Shown here piece by piece: positions 1 to 5,027 of a DNA stretch of 5,027 bases (positions are counted from its first letter, which is position 1; the number at the start of each line of letters is the position of its first letter). Source of the stretch: Bacteroidales bacterium (lineage in GTDB: Bacteria > Bacteroidota > Bacteroidia > Bacteroidales > UBA932); the NCBI GenBank assembly GCA_017614795.1, contig JAGABD010000069.1:1-5027 (forward strand). The letters run 5' to 3'. Position numbers and translations under genes: made by a program. The notes under the pieces are model-generated. The model saw only the letters and a program-made list of their open reading frames with translations. It had not been told where the DNA came from and made no database searches.

Positions 1-3000
1 CAGCAGGCCGCTCTTAACCAGGGCCTGGAAGCCGTTGCAGATGCCAAGGATGAGGCCGCCGCGTTTCAGCAGCGCCGTTATTGCCGCTCCGACTTTCGCA
101 TTGTTGATGACGTCCGCTATGAATTTGCCGCTGCCGTCGGGTTCGTCGCCCGAGGAGAAACCGCCGCAGAACGCCAGTATGTGGCAGGAGTCGATCTGCG
201 CCGCAAGGCCGTCTATGGAAGCCAGCACGTCCTCCGGCCTGAGATTCCGGAAGATGAACGGACGCACCTCCGCTCCCGCATTCCTGAATGCCTTCGCCGT
301 ATCATAGTCGCAGTTTGTTCCCGGGAAGACAGGTAAGCAGACGATTGGCCGCTCCGACGCCATGGCTCCTTCGGGACGGCGTAATGCCGGGGTGGGCTCC
401 CCTTGCGGGACGCACCACGGCCCTTTACCCGACGCGGAGGGCATTGTGCGGGCGTCGGACGGCTCAACGCGAGGAGGAAATACTCTAAAGTATCTGGACT
501 CGTAAGCCGCTTCTAGTTCTGCCAGGTCCATACTGCAGCCATTGATGCAGATGCCGGAATCGGTGACGGAGCCGAGAAGCTGCGCAGCGGGGAAATCGAG
601 GGCCGAAACCGCCTCGACCAGCACGGAGCCGTAGCCCAGCGCGAAGAGCTCGTCCTCGGGCAGTTTCACATTGACGCCGAGCCCGTTGCCCATAGACATC
701 TTCACAAGAGCTTCAGCCACGCCGCCGTAGGAAAGCGACCAGGCAGAAACGACCTTTCCGGAAGCAATTGCATCGTGCAGGAAGTTCCAGTTGGCTGCCA
801 GGGCCGCCGTATCGGGCATATAATTGGCCAGAGGGCTGTGCTTTATGAGGTAGATGCGGTTACCCGCTTTCTTGAATTCGGGAGATATCACCGCGCCGGC
901 ATCGACCGTGGTGATGCCGAAAGCGACGAGGGTGGGAGGCACGTGGATGTGTTCGAAGGTGCCGCTCATCGAATCCTTGCCGCCGATGGAAGGCAGGCCG
1001 AGGTCGTGCTGCATCTTCAAGGAGCCGAGGAGCGCGGAGAGAGGCTTGCCCCAGGTGTGGGGGTCTTTGGTCATCCTCTCGAAATACTCCTGATAGGAGA
1101 AGCGCATGCCGCTCCAGTCAGCTCCGGAGCACGCGACCTTGGTGCAGGCCTCGACCACGGCATAGGCGGCCGAATGGTAGGGACTCCACATCGCGAGGTC
1201 GGGGTTGTAGCCGAAAGCCATCACGCTGGAAGTGTCGGTATAGCCGTCCACGGGGAGTTTCTGCACAGAAACCTGGGTTTCGGTAGTCTGGCGCTTCCCT
1301 CCGTAAGGCATCAGCACGGTGGAACGGCCGATGGTGGAATCGAACATCTCCACAAGGCCCTTCTGGGAAGCGACGTTGGGGGATGACATCACGCCGAGCA
1401 TCTTTTCCTTGAGCGATGCGCCCTCAGGCTTGCGATCGAAGGGGTTCTTGTCCACGACTGCGAGCACGGCGGCCTTGGCGTAATGCCTGGCGCCGGCGCT
1501 GTCGATGAACGAACGGGCGAGGTCGCAGACCAGCTGCTTGCCGTAATACATACGCATACGGCCCGTGCCGGTAACTTCCGCGACGTGGGTGACCTCTATG
1601 TTGTCCGCGGCGCAAAGGGCGCGGAATCTCTCTTCGTCGGCCGCTTCAATGACCACCGCCATCCTTTCCTGCGATTCGCTGATGGCAAGTTCGGTGGCAT
1701 TCAGGCCGGAGTATTTGACGGGAACGCGGTCGAGCCAGATGTCGAGGCCGTCGGCAAGTTCGCCGATAGCCACGCTCACGCCGCCCGCGCCGAAGTCGTT
1801 GCTCTTCTTGATGAGACGGGTTGCCTCGGGGCGGCGGAAAAGACGCTGGAGCTGGCGCTCTTCGGGGGCGTTGCCCTTCTGCACCTCGCTTCCGCAAGTC
1901 TCGAGGGAGGCCTCGGTATGCTCCTTGGAAGAGCCGGTGGCGCCACCTATGCCGTCACGGCCCGTACGGCCGCCGAGCAGCAGCACCACATCTCCCGGAG
2001 CGGGACTTTCGCGCCTCACGTTCTCCGCTTTCACGGCACCCACGACCGCGCCGATCTCCATTCGCTTGGCTGTATATCCTTCCGAATATATCTCGCGCAC
2101 GTGCGTGGTGGCGAGACCTATCTGGTTGCCGTAGCTGGAATAACCCGCGGCCGCCTTGCGGCTGATCATCGCCTGGGGCAGTTTGCCGGGGATGGTGTCC
2201 GCAACGCTCGCGCAGATATTGCCCGCGCCGGTCACGCGCATCGCCTGGTAGACGTACGCGCGGCCCGAAAGAGGGTCGCGAATCGCTCCGCCGAGGCAGG
2301 TGGCCGCACCGCCGAAAGGCTCTATCTCCGTAGGATGGTTATGGGTTTCGTTCTTGAACTGCAGGAGCCATTTCTCGTCCTTGCCGTCCACTTTAGCGTT
2401 TATGAAGATGCTGCAGGCGTTGTTCTCTTCGCTCTGCTCCAGGTCGTCGAGCTTGCCCTTGGCCTTGAGCCAGCGGGCGCCTATCGTCGCGAGTTCCATC
2501 AGGCACAGCGGCTTGCGCTCGCGGCCGAGGTCCTTCCGCATATCTTCCAGCATCCTGAGGGAGCCCTCAAGTTCCGGACGAAGGAAGGAATCGTCTATGG
2601 TTATCTCCTCTATTTCAGAGGTAAAGGTCGTATGGCGGCAATGGTCGCTCCAGTAGGTGTCGAGGATGCGCAGTTCGGTCTCGGAAGGATCGCGGCCCTC
2701 TTTGCGGAAGTAATTCACCACCTCGCGCAGGTCGTCGGTGTTCATTGCGAGGCCGTGGCTGCGGCAGAAATCGCCGAACGCCTCTTCGCCCATCGCGGTG
2801 AAGCCGCTCAAATCTTCAAGGGGACGCACGTCGGCCTGCTCGTTCTCTTTCAGCACGCTCAGGTCCTTGCGACGGCACTCCACGGGGTTGATGTAGTAGT
2901 GGGCGATGCGGTCGAAATCGGCCTCCGGCAGGTCGTCGTCGAATATCAGAAGGCGGGAACTCCGGATGCGGATGTCCGCCGAAGGGTCAATCAGGTGCAC

Positions 3001-3297
3001 GCAGTCCACTGCGGACGAGGCCCTCTGGTCGAACTGGCCGGGGATGTATTCCACGGCGAGGTATTTCTTTCCCTTCAGATCGAGGGAATCGGTGACCGTA
3101 TCCGTCGCGGTTTCGCCGAATACGCCGTAGCGGCACTTCTCCACGAGTTCGTCGGAAAAGCCGAAGAGGTCGTACACGTTCACGAGCCTGAGGCTCCTGA
3201 GTTTCAGCGAGAGGTTGCCGTTCAGTTCCTTGAGGAGACTCTCCGCCTCCACGTTGAACCGTTCCCGTTTTTCTACGAATAAACGCTTGTTGCTCAT
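1..3297 (-). CDS. purL: Phosphoribosylformylglycinamidine (FGAM) synthase, large single-chain type; C-terminus cut by the window edge
   Basis: Cytosolic enzyme that converts FGAR, glutamine and ATP to FGAM, step 4 of IMP synthesis. The minus-strand frame is open for 1099 codons from the ATG at 3297 (MSNKRLFVEKRERFNVEAES) and runs off the left edge. Visible in order: an N-terminal region (about 1-200); LDTYWSDHCRHTTF near 213-226; the ATP/substrate motif ETHNHPTEIEPFGG from 317; TGRDGIGG at 445-452; SNDFGAGGVS from 499; the second synthase half starting near MSSPNVA (637), with GGKDSM ending at 777; a variable linker, about 935-983; and a class I glutaminase domain from 984 (PVFPGTNCDYD) through GICNGFQ, whose nucleophile is Cys1087. 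Roughly 150 residues, including the catalytic His/Glu, should lie outside the window; I expect about 1230-1240 aa in total (inference from the family). The start follows TTTTAAAACG with no Shine-Dalgarno, as is usual in Bacteroidota. It is probably cotranscribed with purE, 43 bases upstream. Its linker contains a palindromic element (see 348-463). Confidence 0.97.
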   Translation of the reverse strand, partial: MSNKRLFVEKRERFNVEAESLLKELNGNLSLKLRSLRLVNVYDLFGFSDELVEKCRYGVFGETATDTVTDSLDLKGKKYLAVEYIPGQFDQRASSAVDCVHLIDPSADIRIRSSRLLIFDDDLPEADFDRIAHYYINPVECRRKDLSVLKENEQADVRPLEDLSGFTAMGEEAFGDFCRSHGLAMNTDDLREVVNYFRKEGRDPSETELRILDTYWSDHCRHTTFTSEIEEITIDDSFLRPELEGSLRMLEDMRKDLGRERKPLCLMELATIGARWLKAKGKLDDLEQSEENNACSIFINAKVDGKDEKWLLQFKNETHNHPTEIEPFGGAATCLGGAIRDPLSGRAYVYQAMRVTGAGNICASVADTIPGKLPQAMISRKAAAGYSSYGNQIGLATTHVREIYSEGYTAKRMEIGAVVGAVKAENVRRESPAPGDVVLLLGGRTGRDGIGGATGSSKEHTEASLETCGSEVQKGNAPEERQLQRLFRRPEATRLIKKSNDFGAGGVSVAIGELADGLDIWLDRVPVKYSGLNATELAISESQERMAVVIEAADEERFRALCAADNIEVTHVAEVTGTGRMRMYYGKQLVCDLARSFIDSAGARHYAKAAVLAVVDKNPFDRKPEGASLKEKMLGVMSSPNVASQKGLVEMFDSTIGRSTVLMPYGGKRQTTETQVSVQKLPVDGYTDTSSVMAFGYNPDLAMWSPYHSAAYAVVEACTKVACSGADWSGMRFSYQEYFERMTKDPHTWGKPLSALLGSLKMQHDLGLPSIGGKDSMSGTFEHIHVPPTLVAFGITTVDAGAVISPEFKKAGNRIYLIKHSPLANYMPDTAALAANWNFLHDAIASGKVVSAWSLSYGGVAEALVKMSMGNGLGVNVKLPEDELFALGYGSVLVEAVSALDFPAAQLLGSVTDSGICINGCSMDLAELEAAYESRYFRVFPPRVEPSDARTMPSASGKGPWCVPQGEPTPALRRPEGAMASERPIVCLPVFPGTNCDYDTAKAFRNAGAEVRPFIFRNLRPEDVLASIDGLAAQIDSCHILAFCGGFSSGDEPDGSGKFIADVINNAKVGAAITALLKRGGLILGICNGFQALVKSGLL
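348..463. repeat. Imperfect palindrome (REP-like element) inside the purL interdomain linker
   Basis: Outer arms: TCCGACGCC at 353-361 is an exact inverted copy of 451-459, and after a one-base bulge (C352) GGCCG-side bases 348-351 pair with 460-463, giving 13 pairs. An inner stem, 379-388 with 440-449, adds ten pairs, two of them G-U. Between the outer and inner stems sits TCC-TTCG-GGA (367-376), a small hairpin with a UUCG-type loop, and in the centre GGGG (389-392) can pair with CCCC (399-402). The element is read in frame as PurL residues of roughly 945-984, a Pro/Arg/Ser/Gly-rich stretch containing QGEPTPALRRPEGAMA, between the second synthase half and the glutaminase domain. It uses codons rare elsewhere in the gene (TTA, CAA, CCA, GGG). 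The pairing is seen directly; that it is a mobile or interspersed repeat is inference. Confidence 0.5.
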
Positions 3298-3311
3298 CGT
3301 TTTAAAAGTAT

Positions 3312-3336
3312 ATGCCCACCTGCGGGAGGTGGGCAT
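3312..3336 (-). terminator. Hairpin in the purE-purL spacer; possible weak terminator or attenuator
   Basis: ATGCCCACCT (3312-3321) and AGGTGGGCAT (3327-3336) form a perfect 10-bp stem with a five-base loop. In the purE-purL transcript it begins four bases after the purE stop codon and ends 14 bases before the purL ATG. It is followed by ATACTTTTAAAACG, so the U-run is short (four) and displaced. That makes a full terminator unlikely; partial termination, transcript processing or 3'-end protection of the purE message are all possible. On the plus strand the downstream sequence has no U-run. Confidence 0.5.
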
Positions 3337-3340
3337 TCTG

Positions 3341-3811
3341 TCATACTATGGTGTTCAGCACTTTGTCGCTCTGTTCCTTGCGGAAGGCCTGCAGTTTTCC
3401 GGAAAGGTCCTGGTCCCCCAGGGCCAGTATGGACACTGCGTAGAGGGCCGCGTTCTTTGCTCCGTCTATCGCCATCGTGGCGACCGGTATGCCGGAAGGC
3501 ATCTGTACCATCGAGAGGAGGGAGTCCAGTCCGTTCAGCGCCTTCGACTTCACCGGCACCCCGATTACGGGCAGGGCGGTGAAGGATGCTATCACGCCTG
3601 CGAGATGGGCCGCTCCGCCGGCTCCGGCAATGAACACGCGGCATCCCTGAGCCTCTGACTCGCGGACATAATCCGCAAGCGGACCGGGAGTGCGGTGCGC
3701 ACTCAATACTTTTTTGTCGTAAGGAATTCCGAAGCTGTCAAGTGTGCTGCAAGCGGGAGCCATGACGTCCCAGTCGCTTGCGCTGCCCATAATAATTGAT
3801 ACTTGATACAT
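3341..3811 (-). CDS. purE: N5-carboxyaminoimidazole ribonucleotide mutase (class I PurE)
   Basis: Cytosolic enzyme that moves the carboxyl group of N5-CAIR to C4 to give CAIR, step 6 of IMP synthesis. The 156-residue protein is the normal size for a class I PurE and starts directly with the first strand, MYQVSIIMGSASDW. Visible motifs: the phosphate-binding GSASDW at 9-14, SAHRTP at 37-42 (His39), and AGAGGAAHLAG at 62-72 (His69), followed by PVIGVPV and the VQMPSGIPVAT segment. These fit the bacterial class I enzyme, which normally works with PurK; no purK is in the window. The start at 3811 is preferred over the internal ATG at codon 8, which would remove the first beta strand. It is the first gene of the probable purE-purL operon and shares an 86-base control region with divergent purC. 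No Shine-Dalgarno is seen. Confidence 0.96.
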   Translation of the reverse strand: MYQVSIIMGSASDWDVMAPACSTLDSFGIPYDKKVLSAHRTPGPLADYVRESEAQGCRVFIAGAGGAAHLAGVIASFTALPVIGVPVKSKALNGLDSLLSMVQMPSGIPVATMAIDGAKNAALYAVSILALGDQDLSGKLQAFRKEQSDKVLNTIV

Positions 3812-3828
3812 ACTACTAAACCAAAGTC

Positions 3829-3836
3829 CAAATTTA
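3829..3836 (-). promoter_or_regulatory. Candidate -7 box of the purE-purL promoter
   Basis: Read on the minus strand this is TAAATTTG, a full match to the Bacteroidota primary-sigma -7 consensus TAnnTTTG. It lies 17 bases before the purE ATG, so transcription would start about 12 bases upstream of the gene, a very short leader. No clear TTTG -33 box is seen at the usual 19-21 base spacing, which lowers confidence. Confidence 0.5.
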
Positions 3837-3861
3837 CGAAAAGAATCTGAAAAAAGTATGT

Positions 3862-3869
3862 TATATTTG
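3862..3869 (+). promoter_or_regulatory. Candidate -7 box of the purC-purB promoter
   Basis: TATATTTG matches the Bacteroidota -7 consensus TAnnTTTG in every fixed position. It ends 28 bases before the purC ATG, so the expected leader is about 20-25 bases and AT-rich (TTAACTTTTTATCAACAA). No convincing TTTG -33 box is present at the usual distance. The box is only 25 bases from the oppositely oriented purE box, so the two polymerase footprints should overlap. Confidence 0.55.
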
Positions 3870-3897
3870 TACTCGTCAATTAACTTTTTATCAACAA

Positions 3898-4821
3898 ATG
3901 AAAGCTGTCGTCAAAACGGATTTGCATCTTCCCGGGCAAATCTCGAAGTATGTCGGGAAAGTTCGTGATGTATATACTTTGGAAGGCGGATATCTGGTAA
4001 TGGTGGCAACCGACAGGATCTCCGCCTTCGACGTTGTCCTCCCCAAGGGAATCCCCTGCAAGGGCCAGGTCCTGAACCAGATAGCGTCCAAATTCCTCGA
4101 CCTCACTTCCGGCATCGTTCCCAACTGGAAGATCGCCGAAATCGACCCGATGGTGACGGTGGGCCGCCTCTGCGAACCCTACAAGGTAGAGATGGTCGTG
4201 CGCGGATATCTCGCCGGACACGCCTGGCGCGAATACAAGGCCGGCAAGCGCACTCTCTGCGGAGTTCCCCTCCCCGAGGGCCTGCGCGAGAACGAGAAGC
4301 TCCCCCACCCCATCATCACCCCGACCACCAAGGAAAGCGAAGGCCACGACCGCGACATCAGCCGCGAGGAGATAATAGCCGAAGGCATCGTCCAGGAAGA
4401 AGAATACAAGCAGCTCGAGAAATACACCCTAGCGCTGTTCGAAGAGGGCACCCGCATCGCGGCAAAGCGCGGACTCATCCTGGTGGACACCAAATACGAG
4501 TTCGGACGCGCCGACGGGCAGATAGTGCTGATGGACGAAATCCACACCCCCGACTCTTCCCGCTACTTCTATGCAGAAGGATACGAGGAGCGTCTGGCTA
4601 AGGGCGAGCACCAGAAGCAGCTTTCCAAGGAGTTCGTGCGCGAATGGCTGATGGCGAACGGATTCCAGGGCCAGGAAGGCCAGAAGGTGCCCGAGATGAC
4701 CCCCGAAGTGGTATCCGGCATCACCGACCGTTACATCGAACTTTACGAAAAACATCACCGGCGAAGCCTTCAAGAAGGCCGAGGGAGAAGATCCCGAGGC
4801 GCGCATCGCCCGCAATATTGA
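3898..4821 (+). CDS. purC: SAICAR synthetase (PurC), with a frameshifted C-terminus
   Basis: Cytosolic ATP-dependent ligase joining CAIR and aspartate to form SAICAR, step 7 of IMP synthesis. Motifs in order: GKVRDVY (20-26, nucleotide-binding loop), TDRISAFD (38-45), [13 protein letters not shown] (98-110), [11 protein letters not shown] (141-151), DTKYEFG (197-203, metal/ATP site) and [12 protein letters not shown] (213-224). The family-like sequence runs to Glu284-Lys285. The literal frame then gives 22 basic, unrelated residues (HHRRSLQEG...RPQY) and stops at 4821. The next frame continues with a normal family ending, [11 protein letters not shown]...FLKTIR, and stops at 4844-4846. Removing one A from the A5 run at 4748-4752 restores a 315-residue protein with ENITGE at the junction, close to the usual length. 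All catalytic motifs precede the break, so partial activity is possible. The ATG at 3898 fits the family start. It is the first gene of purC-purB, divergent from purE. Confidence 0.93.
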   Translation: MKAVVKTDLHLPGQISKYVGKVRDVYTLEGGYLVMVATDRISAFDVVLPKGIPCKGQVLNQIASKFLDLTSGIVPNWKIAEIDPMVTVGRLCEPYKVEMVVRGYLAGHAWREYKAGKRTLCGVPLPEGLRENEKLPHPIITPTTKESEGHDRDISREEIIAEGIVQEEEYKQLEKYTLALFEEGTRIAAKRGLILVDTKYEFGRADGQIVLMDEIHTPDSSRYFYAEGYEERLAKGEHQKQLSKEFVREWLMANGFQGQEGQKVPEMTPEVVSGITDRYIELYEKHHRRSLQEGRGRRSRGAHRPQY

Positions 4822-4846
4822 CAACTTCCTCAAAACCATCCGCTGA
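4753..4846 (+). pseudogene. purC: Out-of-frame remainder of purC (expected C-terminal 30 residues)
   Basis: In the frame one base ahead of purC, ATC at 4754 begins a 30-residue stretch, [20 protein letters not shown] then [10 protein letters not shown], ended by TGA at 4844-4846. It has the amphipathic, charged helical look of the PurC C-terminus and ends one base before the purB ATG, so it is the true 3' end of the gene separated by a one-base insertion. Whether the insertion is in the genome or is an assembly error in the A run cannot be told from the sequence. Confidence 0.85.
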
Positions 4847-4847
4847 T

Positions 4848-5027
4848 ATGATCGAGCGCTATTCCAGAAAAGTAATGCGGGACGTCTGGTCCGAGCAGAA
4901 CAAATTCGACGCTTACCTCAAAGTTGAAATCCTCTCCTGCGAAGCCTGGAGCGAACTCGGGGTAATCCCCAAGGAAGATGTCGAGAAGCTTTGGAAGAAT
5001 GCCCGCTTCGACATTCCCCGCATCAAG
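4848..5027 (+). CDS. purB: Adenylosuccinate lyase, N-terminal 60 residues; cut by the window edge
   Basis: Cytosolic lyase that releases fumarate from SAICAR (giving AICAR, step 8 of IMP synthesis) and from adenylosuccinate (giving AMP). The visible 60 codons begin MIERYSRKVMRDVWSEQNKF and continue through YLKVEILSCEAWSELGVIPK, the characteristic start of the shorter Bacillus-type PurB family rather than the longer E. coli type, which begins differently. The catalytic and signature regions of the fumarase/aspartase superfamily lie beyond the right edge. The ATG is one base after the stop codon of the restored purC frame (TGA-T-ATG), and there is no Shine-Dalgarno, so translation is probably coupled to purC. 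If purC is read in its literal frame, ribosomes stop 26 bases earlier. Confidence 0.95.
   Translation, partial: MIERYSRKVMRDVWSEQNKFDAYLKVEILSCEAWSELGVIPKEDVEKLWKNARFDIPRIK

Noticed and set aside
213..467. An 84-codon minus-strand frame crossing the purL linker (MSRPTPAQC...)
   Set aside because: It is purL read in another frame. The purL frame is continuous from the linker into a clear glutaminase domain (PVFPGTNCDYD), so no frameshift or separate gene is needed.
775..1386. A 203-codon plus-strand open frame opposite purL
   Set aside because: The sense strand here encodes conserved PurL sequence, including PYGGKRQTTETQ and GGKDSM, and this frame has the same codon-aligned relation to it.
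1483..3282. A 599-codon plus-strand open frame opposite purL
   Set aside because: It is codon-aligned with purL, so its stops correspond to sense TTA, CTA and TCA, codons this gene almost never uses. It opens and closes where purL has such codons (TTA at codon 6, TCA near codon 638), and its protein resembles nothing I know. It is a codon-bias shadow.
3812..3897. A purine riboswitch or PurR-type operator in the divergent spacer
   Set aside because: The predicted leaders are about 12 and 20-25 bases, too short for a purine aptamer, and I see no PurR-box-like palindrome.
3880..4347. Minus-strand open frames opposite the 5' half of purC
   Set aside because: They lie antisense to strongly conserved SAICAR synthetase motifs and have no family resemblance or promoter of their own.
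4747..4756. Programmed -1 ribosomal frameshifting in purC
   Set aside because: Reaching the family-like tail needs +1, not -1, and the run is five A residues rather than the A-AAA-AAC heptamer. No stimulatory structure is evident.
4429..4839. A 136-codon minus-strand frame opposite the 3' half of purC
   Set aside because: Antisense shadow of purC; its overlap with the frameshift site does not explain the displaced C-terminal sequence, which is on the plus strand.

Overview
The window is a compact purine-biosynthesis locus from a GC-rich member of the Bacteroidota, most likely a Bacteroidales/Rikenellaceae-type gut bacterium. This rests on four things: the protein sequences look like that group; both candidate promoters carry the Bacteroidota -7 box TAnnTTTG; the starts lack Shine-Dalgarno sequences and have A/T-rich leaders instead; and the genes are GC-rich while the short spacers are AT-rich. 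The genus call is inference from familiarity, not from a search.

Layout: positions 1-3297 hold most of purL on the minus strand (FGAM synthase, large single-chain type, cut by the left edge just after its glutaminase cysteine). A 43-base spacer containing a 10-bp hairpin separates it from purE (3811-3341, minus), which lies upstream in the same probable operon. An 86-base AT-rich spacer (3812-3897) with two back-to-back -7 boxes separates this operon from a divergent plus-strand pair: purC (from 3898) and purB (from 4848, cut by the right edge). There is no stretch over 300 bases without a gene, and I see no tRNA, rRNA, insertion sequence or CRISPR array.

Function: PurL makes FGAM (step 4 of IMP synthesis), PurE makes CAIR (step 6), PurC joins aspartate to make SAICAR (step 7) and PurB removes fumarate to give AICAR (step 8). 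The window is therefore four pathway enzymes read outward from one shared control region. I found no undescribed system. The points that stand out are a one-base frameshift near the 3' end of purC, a long imperfect palindrome inside the purL interdomain linker that looks like an interspersed repeat read through in frame, the tightly packed divergent promoters, and the hairpin between purE and purL.
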